Origin: an uncultured Jannaschia sp.
GTDB lineage: Bacteria > Pseudomonadota > Alphaproteobacteria > Rhodobacterales > Rhodobacteraceae
NCBI RefSeq assembly: GCF_947494055.1
Contig: NZ_CANLTR010000032.1
Coordinates: forward strand, 1 to 39,638
Direction: 5' to 3'
Length of the DNA: 39,638 nucleotides
In this document: piece by piece, positions 1-7,974 of the stretch
Layout of the letters: every line of letters begins with the position of its first letter
How positions within the stretch are numbered: position 1 is the first letter of the stretch
Translations under genes and position numbers: made by a program
Notes under the pieces: generated by a model
Databases searched by the model: none
What the model was told of the DNA's origin: nothing
What the model saw: only the letters and a program-made list of their open reading frames with translations

Positions 1-96
1 ACAGAGATGTTCGACGCCATCGGTGCGATCTGTGATCTCTACGACCCGCAGGAGTGCTGGAACGACTTCACTGCTGCAGGATACGCCTCGGGTTAA
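1..96 (+). pseudogene. IS630-family transposase, C-terminal end (cut by window edge)
   Basis: Frame 1 is open from the first base to a TAA at 94-96 and encodes 31 residues, including DLYDPQECWNDF and AAGYASG. The PQEC-N-F-AAGY pattern is the usual C-terminus of IS630-type DDE transposases. Only the tail is inside the window, so it cannot be told whether the full transposase is intact. The sequence just after the stop shows no obvious terminal inverted repeat. The next gene is convergent. Confidence 0.6.
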
Positions 97-150
97 GGCC
101 GAAACGCTTTAAAGCGCCAGGTTCAGGGTCCCGGCGCGCGCACCGCTTCG

Positions 151-1173
151 TCAGGGGTCCTGTTCTTGCTCCGGCGCATCCTTGTCGCCGGTCTCGCCAT
201 GCGAACGACCGCTGAGGAACAGCGCTTCCAGCCAGAGCGTCGAGACGATAATCAGGATCGTGATCCACATACCCAGAAGATCGTCTTCCGCGAGCCGGTC
301 GAACCAGCTCGACTGGACGATCTGGCCGGGCAGACCGTAGGTGATAATCTCAAGCTCGTTCGACAGCGCGACCGCGCTGGCCGAAATGATGCCGTCCTGT
401 GGCAGCGAAAGCGTCAGGTAGACCTGCGAGGTGCCGGTGCTGCGCCCAAGCCGCGCGGCATCACCGGCCGAAAGCTCCTGTTCCGAGGTGGGGCGGTAAT
501 CCCGCAGCTCGCCGCTGCCGCCGCTGAGCCAGGCCATGACATCGCTCCGGAAGCTCGGCGACAGCAGGCTGACGTTCCCGGCAAACAGCCCCGCCGTGCG
601 GGGATGGCTCGACGGCCCGAGCGCCTGGCCGATCACCAGATCGTCCACCCGCAGCGCGAGCCAGCGCGCCTGGGCCGCACCCACGGGACCGACCACGAAG
701 GTCACGGCACCCGGGTTGCATTGCGCCCCGGTGTCCGAGGGCTGGGCAAAGCTGTCGAACCCGTTGCCGGTCGACTGCGGCACCCAGCGGTTGAGGCAGC
801 CTTCGGTCTGATCGCCCAGCATCTGCAGCCGCAGGACGAAACGCCCGCCATCGAGCGATTGCAGGACGAACGCGGTGGCGGTGCCGATCTGCAGGAGACC
901 GTCCTGGCGGCGGCAGGTTGGGCCGTTGCAGGTCTCCACATCCGCCAACGGGATCTGGACCGCATCGCCGGGCCGGTCCGGGCGGAGCGTGAAAGAAACG
1001 ATCGCCGTCGTCGCCGACACCCGGATCAGCGAGGACCGCTCGATCACCCGGTCCACCAGCAGCGGCAGGATCAGGATGACCAGGAAGATCCCCAGCAGCA
1101 GGCCCGGATTGCGCATGATCCCCGCGATCCTGCCGGTCAGCCGCACCGATCTGAACACGCTTATCCCCTTCAT
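151..1173 (-). CDS. Membrane-anchored hypothetical protein, third gene of the secreted-protease operon
   Basis: The product is 340 aa. It has a hydrophobic segment near the N-terminus (about residues 23-42, LLLGIFLVILILPLLVD) and another near the C-terminus (about 300-320, MWITILIIVSTLWLEALFLSG). This implies a periplasmic domain of about 260 residues between two membrane anchors. That domain contains paired cysteines (ETCNGPTC) and no recognised catalytic motif. The ATG overlaps the stop of the upstream protease gene by 4 nt (ATGA at 1170-1173), so the genes are translationally coupled. The family is not recognised. From context it probably works with the exported protease at the cell envelope. 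Confidence 0.75.
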   Translation of the reverse strand: MKGISVFRSVRLTGRIAGIMRNPGLLLGIFLVILILPLLVDRVIERSSLIRVSATTAIVSFTLRPDRPGDAVQIPLADVETCNGPTCRRQDGLLQIGTATAFVLQSLDGGRFVLRLQMLGDQTEGCLNRWVPQSTGNGFDSFAQPSDTGAQCNPGAVTFVVGPVGAAQARWLALRVDDLVIGQALGPSSHPRTAGLFAGNVSLLSPSFRSDVMAWLSGGSGELRDYRPTSEQELSAGDAARLGRSTGTSQVYLTLSLPQDGIISASAVALSNELEIITYGLPGQIVQSSWFDRLAEDDLLGMWITILIIVSTLWLEALFLSGRSHGETGDKDAPEQEQDP

Positions 1174-3890
1174 CGCCCGATCAGATCCTCCGGCGCATAG
1201 GTGGCGACCAGCGTGCCATCGGCCGCCACCAACCGCACGGTCCCGAGCGTGGCCTTGAGCACGAACTGGCCGCCTTCGACCGCCCGCACATGCGGATCCC
1301 GAAGATCGGAGACGAAGACCCAGTCCTTGGCCCGGTTGGAAATGCCGTTGGCCTCCATCACCTGCCGCGCCAGCGCGGCGTCGACGGGCAGGCTTGTCGG
1401 TTCAGGCACATCGGCGACATTCAGCAGGTCGATGACCTCGCCGGCATTGTCGGGCTGCCAGAACAGCGCCTGCCGGAGATCGGTGCGCACGATCTTGCCT
1501 TTGCCGTCGGGAACCACCTGCCAGAAATGGCTGCCATATGTGTCGATCCGCACCCCGGCCCGGCCTTCGGCCGGACGGCCCACGATGATCAGGCGCTTGT
1601 CGGCCCAGCTCTGCGCCATGCGGAACGCCCCGTCCGAAAAGGACAGATCGGGGAGCCGCGAGACGATGCGCAGCGTCTCCGGCAGGCGGGCGAGCCCGAT
1701 CTCTGCCAGATCGGAGACCACCCCGGTCGCCTGCGACAGCACCATGTCCGACGGGCCCAGCGGCAGATGGGTCAGGATGTTCTCGGCCAGTACGTCGTGG
1801 AACGGCGTGCCCGGGCGGCCGAGGTAGAGTTCGACTAGCGCCGCGCGGCGTTCGGCCGTGCCGAGCAGGTCGGGCAGGGTATCGGCCCCGAAAACGTCGC
1901 TGCGCTGCGAGGCGGTGTAATCGAGATTGCCGGCCATGTGGCGCTCCTCGGCCTGCAGACTCCGCGCCAGCGTGGCCCGGGCGCCTTCGGGGTCGGCCCC
2001 GTCCCGGATGCGCAAAAGCGCGGCGGTGAAGAGGTTGAGCTCGGCCGTCGTCGCCCGCAGATCCTCCTGCCAGGCCAGCCGGTTGGCCTGATCCTCGTAG
2101 AACACCACCGGGTCGGGCGAACCGGCGCAGAGGTCGTAGAACCGGAACGATGCGCCCCAGGACCCCCATTTCCAGCCTGCGCCATCTGGATGCGGCGCAA
2201 GCACGCGCTCTTCCCAGCAGGTGTTCGGCACATGCCCGTCCGACAGCCGCGGCTTGCAGTCGTAGGTCTCGTCGAGCACCGTCACCGACACGCTCCCCAG
2301 ATCGGCGCCGACCGACACCAGGTATTCGCTCCACCCGTTCTCGACCCCCGACATGGCGCGGAAATGCGCCTGTTCGCGGTCGATGGACAGCAGATGCGTG
2401 ATCGTCAGCGGCTCGATATGATAGGCGCCTTCGCCCTCGCCCGCGAAGCCCTTCGGCAGGGCCGCGACCATGGCGCACCAGTCCCGGCCATAGATCCGCG
2501 ACGCGGTTTCGCAGACCGGCGGACGCGGCGCATCGCAGAGATCGGGCGTGGGCGTTGCCGCGATGCCGAGCGCCGCCAGGTCCTCGCCGGTCTCGCCGGC
2601 CACCTGCTTGCCGCGATCCCCGGGCCCGAAGGGCGCATAGGTCCCGTCCCACTTGCGCATCACCGCATCCGGCAGGACGGCGCCGGCCTCGATCATCAGG
2701 CGGGCGATCTCCCTCCGTTCCTCCAGCGGCACGGTTTCCATCCGGACCACGGAATTCAGCGGGCGCATCACGCGCGGGCTCCAGTAGATGGTCCGGTCGA
2801 GCTCCTGATAGGTGTTGGGCGAGGCACCGGCCGCCAGCAGCAGCTTCACCGCCGCCGCGTTTTCGGTGCGGAAGGCCGAAATCAGCAGGGCCTCACCGTC
2901 GTAATGCGCGCTTGGCACCAGCCCGTTCGGATCGAGCCCGCGGGTCAGTTCGGCCGCGAACCATTCCAGCAGCAGCGGATCCTCGCGCGCGGCGCGGAAC
3001 AGCGACATCAGCGCGGTTTCCTCAGCCCCGGGCATCTGCAGAGCGAGCGCCTCCAGGACGGTCTCGGGCGCCATCCCGGCGTGGCGGTAGAGGGTCAGCG
3101 CGTTGGCATCCCGCGCCGCGATCGCATCGACCAGACCCCGCGGCGTGAAGGAATAGCCGAGCTGGGTCAGCGCCGTCCGCGCCGCGGCCGGGTCATCGAC
3201 CTCGGGCGCATCGGTGATGTTGAGCCCGTTGCCCCAAAGGCGCTGCATCTCGACCACGGGCAGGGCATTGGCGCCACCCGGACGGCTCTCGACCACCATG
3301 GCCACCCGGTGACCGTTCGCAACCACGCTCGACCCCGACCACCCGTCCCGCACTTCGGTTCCGTCCGCCGTGCTCAGCCCGATAAAGCGCCCGGCCCCCT
3401 CCGCCGGTACCATCCCGGCGGCGGCATCCAGCTCGACCGGCACGTCCGCCGCCCGCGTGCGCGGGGCGAGACGGGTGAGCCAGAGCCCGGGCATGCGTTC
3501 GGTGACGGCATCGGCCGGATCGAAGGGGCAGCCCAGATTGCGCCCCAGCCGCAGCACCGCGAGGTCGATATCCGGTGCCGGATAGGACAGCGCCGGCAAC
3601 AGGAAAGCGGCCGCCTCGGCCCCCTGTCCCGGCCCGCGCACATAGATCTCGTTCGCCGGCTCCTGGCCGAACTGGCTCTGGATCACGTGATAGGGTGTCA
3701 CGATCCGGCAGGGCCGTCCGTCCAGGGTCCAGTCGCCAAAGGCCCAGCCCTGTCCGATAGTCTCGATCCCTCCGTCCACACCGATGACCGACACCTCGAT
3801 GATATCCGACCGCGCCGCGACCGCTTGCTGCGCTCGGCACCAGACCGGCGCGCAGGCGAGGACGCAACAGAGAACGACAAGGCGTATCAC
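1170..3890 (-). CDS. Exported trypsin-like serine protease with ankyrin-type repeats
   Basis: The product is 906 aa with a signal peptide (about residues 1-21, ending in CRAQQ). A trypsin-like domain follows: His68 in VTPYHVI, Asp107/Asp109 in PDIDLAVLRL and Ser185 in GWSGSS fit a complete catalytic triad. Residues about 230-400 look like ankyrin repeats (for example EALLISAFRTENAAAVKLLL, AAGASPN). The remaining 500 residues are cysteine-containing and not recognised. The gene overlaps its upstream and downstream neighbours by 4 nt each, so it is the middle gene of a three-gene operon. It probably acts in the periplasm or at the surface. The substrate is unknown. The triad and the signal peptide are seen directly; ankyrin is a weaker call. 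Confidence 0.8.
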   Translation of the reverse strand: MIRLVVLCCVLACAPVWCRAQQAVAARSDIIEVSVIGVDGGIETIGQGWAFGDWTLDGRPCRIVTPYHVIQSQFGQEPANEIYVRGPGQGAEAAAFLLPALSYPAPDIDLAVLRLGRNLGCPFDPADAVTERMPGLWLTRLAPRTRAADVPVELDAAAGMVPAEGAGRFIGLSTADGTEVRDGWSGSSVVANGHRVAMVVESRPGGANALPVVEMQRLWGNGLNITDAPEVDDPAAARTALTQLGYSFTPRGLVDAIAARDANALTLYRHAGMAPETVLEALALQMPGAEETALMSLFRAAREDPLLLEWFAAELTRGLDPNGLVPSAHYDGEALLISAFRTENAAAVKLLLAAGASPNTYQELDRTIYWSPRVMRPLNSVVRMETVPLEERREIARLMIEAGAVLPDAVMRKWDGTYAPFGPGDRGKQVAGETGEDLAALGIAATPTPDLCDAPRPPVCETASRIYGRDWCAMVAALPKGFAGEGEGAYHIEPLTITHLLSIDREQAHFRAMSGVENGWSEYLVSVGADLGSVSVTVLDETYDCKPRLSDGHVPNTCWEERVLAPHPDGAGWKWGSWGASFRFYDLCAGSPDPVVFYEDQANRLAWQEDLRATTAELNLFTAALLRIRDGADPEGARATLARSLQAEERHMAGNLDYTASQRSDVFGADTLPDLLGTAERRAALVELYLGRPGTPFHDVLAENILTHLPLGPSDMVLSQATGVVSDLAEIGLARLPETLRIVSRLPDLSFSDGAFRMAQSWADKRLIIVGRPAEGRAGVRIDTYGSHFWQVVPDGKGKIVRTDLRQALFWQPDNAGEVIDLLNVADVPEPTSLPVDAALARQVMEANGISNRAKDWVFVSDLRDPHVRAVEGGQFVLKATLGTVRLVAADGTLVATYAPEDLIGR

Positions 3891-4615
3891 CGGGCCGGCT
3901 CGCCCGGGAATCTCACGTTTATCCAGATGCGCGTCACCGTGCCATCGCTGTCCTCGATGGCGAGAAAGGCGCGGTGGTTTGGCGCGAAGGTCTCCTCGGG
4001 AAGCGGGCAGACCGCGTTGAACGCCACGCCCTCGCCTTCGGGAAACCGCACGCAGGGCTCGGTCGCGACAGGCTCTCTCTGGCCCGCGGCAAGGACCAAA
4101 ACTTTCGCCGCCTGGGTATCGATATGGACCACGGCCAGATAGGAAGCGCCTTCCGAACCGATGGCGCGGATCAATGGCCGTTCGGGGGCGCCGATTTCGG
4201 GGAGGCTATTGCAGGTGTCGCGCAGAAGCGCCGAGGTAAGAAAGGTGTTGGCTTCGTAGCGCTCGAGAATGTCGCGGTGTTCACTCTCGGGAAATTCTCG
4301 GTCCACCCAGCCGGGCGCGCCATTGATCCGAAATTCCTGCGAGCCGTGATAGAGGTCATTCAGGGTTATGTAGCGCAGGCACAATTCCCGATCCTCGGGG
4401 AGGTATATGCTGATGCCGTCGACAAAGCCGGCGAACCCCTTGTAAAAGAGATCGTCCTCGACGATGCCCTTGATCGGATCTAGCGGCGCATTGACCTTTG
4501 CCGTGTTATCTAGGCTATCCTGAAAGGCGCGCAATTCGGTGAGAACCGGCTCGGCGAAAATTGCGGCCGGAGCTACGGTGGCCAGAAATGCTGTCAGGGC
4601 AATGCGAAAAGACAT
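3887..4615 (-). CDS. Secreted hypothetical protein, first gene of the protease operon
   Basis: The product is 242 aa, taking the ATG at 4615 as the start because it begins a clean signal peptide (MSFRIALTAFLATVAPAAIFA). The open frame extends upstream to 4723, but that extension has no signal-peptide character. The mature part has several cysteines (ELCLRYITLNDLYHGS, RDTCNSLPEIG, EPCVRFPEGEG, NAVCPLPEE) and no known domain that I recognise. The stop overlaps the ATG of the protease gene (3887-3890). It is probably a periplasmic partner, regulator or inhibitor of the protease; that role is inference from the coupling only. Confidence 0.7.
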   Translation of the reverse strand: MSFRIALTAFLATVAPAAIFAEPVLTELRAFQDSLDNTAKVNAPLDPIKGIVEDDLFYKGFAGFVDGISIYLPEDRELCLRYITLNDLYHGSQEFRINGAPGWVDREFPESEHRDILERYEANTFLTSALLRDTCNSLPEIGAPERPLIRAIGSEGASYLAVVHIDTQAAKVLVLAAGQREPVATEPCVRFPEGEGVAFNAVCPLPEETFAPNHRAFLAIEDSDGTVTRIWINVRFPGEPAR

Positions 4616-5492
4616 GGCATGATGGATCCGGTCGGGATTGTTACTGTTGGAACAATCTGCCTCAGAATCTGTAGGCCGCCAATAGGCAAAGCCGAAAACT
4701 ACATCCATCCCGGGTTTACACACTCACGACTGATCCAATCGGGTCCGTTGAATTGAGCGTCGGGGAACGAAATGCGGATTCGGAGACCGTCGGTCGACGG
4801 CCGTGTGAAGACTCGGGGCAGGTCAACCCCGAAACGACGTTCTCCCAAAGGATCAACCGCAGTATCTTGTTCTGACGTGGCCGCCGCAGGCCGACCTCTG
4901 AGGAAAATGTTCCCATCAGATTCTCGAAATTAGAGTTTTACACAGCCTCGGCCCGGATCCCATGCGACCGCATTCTTCCGTTCGGCGGAACGGGCGGAAC
5001 GGGCGGAACCGCTTCAGGCGGAAAAGCCGGCACGGCGCGTTGGCTGTGCTGCACAAATGGAGAAGGAATCATCTCGTGAATTCAGCATTCTAGCTTGGAA
5101 GCATGAGTAGACCTCCGAAGACGGCCTACAAGACCACCAATTGGCAAGGGAGTGCCCGCAAACAGTGTTGGTCAGCTACGCGCGCTGAGCCGCCAAATAA
5201 CGCCGACCAAATCGCATCCGCAGCGTAGGTCCGGAAGGTCTGCACCCCAACCAGTGAGACCAAGTGCAGCGAATGTACGGTTCGGAGCCCGGCAGTTCGG
5301 GTCGGATTGAACGACGGCTTTGAAGAAAATCGCTGCACTGCCAAACTGGCGACGCTGCGGAGGCGAACGGTTTCTGCGCTTGCATCCGTTGCGCGTGCGA
5401 AAGTCTGCAAAGTCCGCGGAGTGAACCTTCCAATACGGCGCAGCGAACGGCTACTTCCGCGCCTGATCGCTACCCCGCATTCAGCGCGTACC
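4616..5492. other. Long intergenic stretch without a convincing gene
   Basis: There are short open frames on both strands, but none has a good start, codon bias or recognisable protein. The promoter of the protease operon should lie just upstream of 4615. A 9-bp unit is repeated three times at 4984-5010. At 5440-5450 and on the far side of the inverted repeat near 10294 the motif CGTTCGCTGCGC occurs, a kind of sequence scattered between genes in this group. Confidence 0.5.
4984..5010 (+). repeat. Short tandem repeat, 3 x 9 bp
   Basis: The unit GGCGGAACG occurs at 4984-4992 and 4993-5001 and, with one change at the last base, at 5002-5010. It lies in a gene-free stretch. The function is unknown. 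Confidence 0.8.
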
Positions 5493-5495
5493 ACG

Positions 5496-6008
5496 CTACC
5501 TCAGCGACCCCCGCCACCGGTCCGCAACCAGCCGCAGATGCGGGCAGGCGCTGACCAGATCGACGGCCTCGCGCAGCGTCGGCAGATACATCCGCACGAT
5601 CGGATCGCCGGCCGAGCTTAGACGTCCCTTCGACATCGCGAAGCGGTGCGTGACCTGGGCGAGATAGTCGCTCGTCCGGCGGTTCACCGGATCGTCCCGC
5701 TTCCCCTCCGCAGCAACCACCAGCCGGACGGAATAATGCTCGCCGCCGATGTCGGCCGGCGGGGCGGGGAAGTCGTCCGCCGTCACCCCGACGAGCCGGA
5801 GCTGAAGGCAGCTCAGGACCAGCCGGCAGGCATCGGCCAGGTCCTCGATGTAGACGAAGGTGACGGCGTTGTAGGGCTGAACGTAATGCCCGCCTCGGAG
5901 CCGCGCGAGATAGGGCGGCAGGTAGCGGTAGGCCGTGGGCTCGGCCGCAAGCCGCACCGCGAAGCAATGCGGCGCATACTCGTGGCGGCGTGGTTGTCGG
6001 GTGCCCAT
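5496..6008 (-). CDS. Conserved hypothetical protein, left copy (170 aa)
   Basis: The product is 170 aa, starting at the ATG at 6008 (MGTRQPRRHEYAPHCFAVRL). That start is also present in the mirror copy at 9751, and upstream sequence in the two arms diverges more, which supports it. The two copies are the same length and differ mostly by conservative changes (for example VYIEDLADAC against VFVEDLADAC), which suggests both have been kept as working proteins. There is no signal peptide, no membrane segment and no motif I recognise. It lies at the outer edge of the arm and is transcribed away from the 42-aa gene, so the roughly 265-nt gap between them probably holds divergent promoters. The function is unknown. 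Confidence 0.7.
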   Translation of the reverse strand: MGTRQPRRHEYAPHCFAVRLAAEPTAYRYLPPYLARLRGGHYVQPYNAVTFVYIEDLADACRLVLSCLQLRLVGVTADDFPAPPADIGGEHYSVRLVVAAEGKRDDPVNRRTSDYLAQVTHRFAMSKGRLSSAGDPIVRMYLPTLREAVDLVSACPHLRLVADRWRGSLR

Positions 6009-6275
6009 GCCTGAGAACAATAGAAGAACATCAACCGGGGCAAGCGGTGCCGCCGCGTCTCCGCTTTGAGCGGCGCGCCCGGCCGCGCCCGTACCGCCCG
6101 AGAGAGAAGAGCAGGCTTCTTTCAGGGTGAGTGTCCGGGATCGGAGAGACCTGAACCGCGACACGCGAGACCGGCCGGGCAGCGTCCCAGCCCCGGCCGA
6201 GGCCGAGCCTGTCGAGCAGGCTCAAGGGCGCGAAAAGACGCCCCACCGGGACCCCACCAGCAACCTCGAAAGGGG

Positions 6276-6404
6276 GTGAGACCAACGGAAACTTTCGATG
6301 ACTACATCGCAGCGCGCCGGCCCGAGGCCTGGGCGCTGCTGAGGAAGGGCGGCCTCTCTGGCCAGATCGCCCGCGCCTTCCTCCTCCAGCACGGCACCGT
6401 CTGA
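6276..6404 (+). CDS. Small conserved protein, left copy (42 aa)
   Basis: The product is 42 aa from a GTG at 6276, preceded by the purine-rich stretch GAAAGGGG. The body (TFDDYIAARRPEAWALLRKG then GLSGQIARAFLLQHGTV) is almost identical to the mirror copy at 9321-9449, with only T/K and Y/F changes seen. Upstream of the GTG the two arms do not keep a common protein, so the longer open frame is probably not used. It is the first of four genes pointing toward the palindrome. No function is recognised. Confidence 0.55.
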   Translation: MRPTETFDDYIAARRPEAWALLRKGGLSGQIARAFLLQHGTV

Positions 6405-6477
6405 CGACAGCCCCCGCCGCAGCCCCTCGCGGGGCTGCGGCACCTCTACCGCATCCGGCGCCCCGGCGCCAAGAGAC

Positions 6478-6738
6478 ATGGAGGCCCTCAAGCCCGACTT
6501 CACCTGACACAAGCATCCCGTCCTCGCCGTACCCTGCGGCGAATGCCGCGCCGCCGCCGGCGCATGGTGCAGGCGCCCAAGCGGCCACCGCGTGGCCGAC
6601 CTGCACCTGTCCCGCCGCATGGCCGCGGATCACACCTTCGTCACGCAGCACGGTCCCGACGCGACGATCCGCTTCGACGCCGATCTCGGTCGCTGGCAGG
6701 TCGAGGCCGCCGAGTTCTGCGCGGCCGCCCTGCCATGA
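6478..6738 (+). pseudogene. Zinc-finger-like small protein gene, interrupted by TGA at codon 10
   Basis: Reading from the ATG at 6478 gives MEALKPDFT, then TGA at 6505-6507, then an open frame to 6738. The latter encodes HKHPVLAVPCGECRAAAGAW, CRRPSGHRVADLHLSRRMAA and DHTFVTQHGPDATIR. The C-x2-C...C and PSGHR..DLH pattern matches small zinc-binding proteins found near antirestriction genes on alphaproteobacterial plasmids. The mirror copy has CGA (Arg) at the TGA position, so this looks like a C-to-T nonsense change. A downstream in-frame ATG could still give a shortened product without the cysteines. The stop overlaps the ATG of the next gene (ATGA). Confidence 0.65.
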
Positions 6739-7049
6739 CGATCGCGGACTGGCTGATGACAGCCTTCGCGATCCGGCGTCGCCGTATTTCAGCAGCGAGA
6801 TACGCCGCCGAGGCCCGGTATATGCGCGCGTTCCCGATGGACGAGATCGACGTGGAGATGGACATGCAGATCCTCGAACACGTCCTGGCGCTCCTGAAGG
6901 GGCCGCACCATTACGCGACCGGGTTCGAGCGGCCGCACCGAGGCGCGCGGGGCACAGCGCCGCAGACCCCGATCATCGTGGCGCTGTCGAACCGCGTCGC
7001 GCGGCTGCGCGCGGTGGGCGTCGGCGGCAATTTCCCCCCGTCCGACTGA
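6735..7049 (+). CDS. Conserved hypothetical protein, left copy (104 aa)
   Basis: The product is 104 aa from the ATG at 6735, which overlaps the stop of the zinc-finger-like gene. The sequence is arginine-rich (RRRRISAARYAAEARYMRAF) with an acidic middle (DEIDVEMDMQILEHVLALL) and ends QTPIIVALSNRVARLRAVG. The mirror copy at 8874-9182 is 102 aa and clearly homologous. There is no recognised domain. It lies directly upstream of a terminator-like hairpin and the ardC gene. Confidence 0.6.
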   Translation: MTIADWLMTAFAIRRRRISAARYAAEARYMRAFPMDEIDVEMDMQILEHVLALLKGPHHYATGFERPHRGARGTAPQTPIIVALSNRVARLRAVGVGGNFPPSD

Positions 7050-7053
7050 TCCC

Positions 7054-7091
7054 AAGGCTCCCGGTCCCGAGAGGGCGAGGGGGCCTTTTTT
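7054..7091 (+). terminator. Rho-independent terminator-like hairpin before ardC (left arm)
   Basis: Bases 7054-7062 pair with 7079-7087 (AAGGCTCCC with GGGGGCCTT, 9 pairs including one G-T), followed by a run of six T. It sits between the 104-aa gene and the ardC start at 7130 and is conserved in the mirror arm. It either ends the small-gene transcript or attenuates ardC. Confidence 0.65.
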
Positions 7092-7129
7092 CGTGGTGGA
7101 TTTTCACCACGGAGAAAGGACCCGGACCG

Positions 7130-7954
7130 ATGGCCACCAAGCAGAAACTCGATCCCGCCGCGGAGATAACTGACGAGATCATCGCCCTACTGGAGAAGGG
7201 TACGATGCCGTGGCGGCAGCCGTGGCGGATCGCCGGCGGCGGCGTGCTCCTGCGCCACAACGGCGAACGCTACAAAGGCATCAACGCCTTCCTGCTCGGC
7301 CTGCGCGCAACGATGATGGGCTACAGCTCGCCCTACTGGATGACGTTTGCGCAGGCCAAGGCTCTCGATGCGAGTGTCCGCCGCGGAGAGCGGTCCTCCA
7401 TCGTCGTCTACTACGGCACCGCCAAGAAACGTGGCGCGGAAGGGAGCGATGCGGGTGGTGACGCCGGTGGCGAGGACGAGGGCCGGGAGGGCGGCGGCAG
7501 CTACCGCTTCCTGAAGTCCTACCGCGTGTTCCACGTCAGCCAGATCGAGGGGCTCGACGCGTCCTACCATCCCGAACCGGAAGGCGATCCGGCCGACGGC
7601 CCGACGATGGTCCCTGACGCCCAAGCGTTCTTCGACGCGATCGATATCGACGTGCGCTACGGCGGAGATCGTGCGTGCTACGTCCCGTCTGTCGATCAGG
7701 TTTGGATGCCACCGCTTTCCCGGTTCGAGAGCGCGGGCGGATTCATGTCCACCCTGACCCATGAGCTTTCCCACGCCACGAAGGCGAAGCACCGTCTCGA
7801 TCGCAGCTTCGGCGTCTCCAGCTTCGGCAACGAGGCATACGCGAAGGAGGAGTTGGTCGCATCCGTCAGTGAAGTGCTGATGGGTCAGCGCATGGGGTTC
7901 TATGCCGATCACATCGACAATCACGCGGCCTATATCTCGTCGTGGATCAAGTAA
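7130..7954 (+). CDS. ardC: ArdC-like antirestriction protein, left copy, C-terminally short
   Basis: The product is 274 aa. The N-terminal part (residues 1-140) matches the ArdC single-strand DNA-binding domain: IIALLEKGTMPWRQPW, NAFLLGLRATMMGYSSPYWM, TFAQAKALDASVRRGE. A Gly/Glu-rich insert covers about 102-124. The C-terminal zincin-like domain has HELSH (His211, Glu212, His215) and the SFGNEAYAKEEL metal-ligand region. ArdC proteins normally run on after the SSW(L/I)K motif; this one stops there, exactly at the palindrome. ArdC protects incoming single-stranded plasmid DNA from host restriction. The ribosome site GAGAAAGGA lies 9 nt before the ATG. The next ardC copy converges from the other side. 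Confidence 0.8.
   Translation: MATKQKLDPAAEITDEIIALLEKGTMPWRQPWRIAGGGVLLRHNGERYKGINAFLLGLRATMMGYSSPYWMTFAQAKALDASVRRGERSSIVVYYGTAKKRGAEGSDAGGDAGGEDEGREGGGSYRFLKSYRVFHVSQIEGLDASYHPEPEGDPADGPTMVPDAQAFFDAIDIDVRYGGDRACYVPSVDQVWMPPLSRFESAGGFMSTLTHELSHATKAKHRLDRSFGVSSFGNEAYAKEELVASVSEVLMGQRMGFYADHIDNHAAYISSWIK
7310..7530 (+). repeat. 221-bp block perfectly identical (inverted) to 8393-8613
   Basis: Comparing base by base with the reverse complement of 8393-8613 shows no difference, while the flanks drop at once: mismatches at 7309 and 7531, roughly 87% match in the upstream 180 bp, and far less downstream. It covers ArdC residues about 61-133. A recent gene-conversion tract is the simplest reading. 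Confidence 0.85.
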
Positions 7955-7974
7955 TGACGAGCTCGTCATTACTT
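7949..7974. repeat. Perfect 26-bp palindrome at the centre of the inverted repeat
   Basis: The 13 bases 7949-7961 (AAGTAATGACGAG) are followed directly by their exact reverse complement (7962-7974) with no spacer. The palindrome contains the TAA stop codons of both converging ardC genes (7952-7954 on plus, 7969-7971 on minus). As RNA it would form a hairpin at the 3' end of either transcript, but no T-run follows. Confidence 0.95.

Larger units (their letters stand above)
5493..7961 (+). repeat. Left arm of a giant imperfect inverted repeat
   Basis: Gene order and sequence in this arm are mirrored in 7962-10266. From outside in it carries a 170-aa gene pointing outward, a 42-aa gene, a zinc-finger-like pseudogene, a 104-aa gene and an ardC-like gene, the last four pointing to the centre. 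The arms are not identical. The ardC 3' halves differ strongly, while 7310-7530 matches the other arm base for base. The outer similarity fades just beyond the stop codon of the 170-aa gene. The arm lengths differ mainly because of a deletion in the right arm. Confidence 0.88.

Noticed and set aside
166-1200. 344-aa open frame on plus strand
   Set aside because: It is the mirror of the membrane protein gene on the other strand; rich in Arg/Gln, no start signal and no known domain.
1938-4142. 734-aa open frame on plus strand
   Set aside because: Antisense to the protease and its neighbour. The minus-strand genes have signal peptides, a catalytic triad and coupled starts; this one is low-complexity shadow protein.
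4716-4916. 66-aa frame on minus strand
   Set aside because: No ribosome site, no homologue recognised, composition not protein-like.
5126-5494. 122-aa frame on minus strand
   Set aside because: Rich in Arg and Ser, looks like translated intergenic sequence with the scattered TTCGCTGCGC motif; not kept in the mirror arm.
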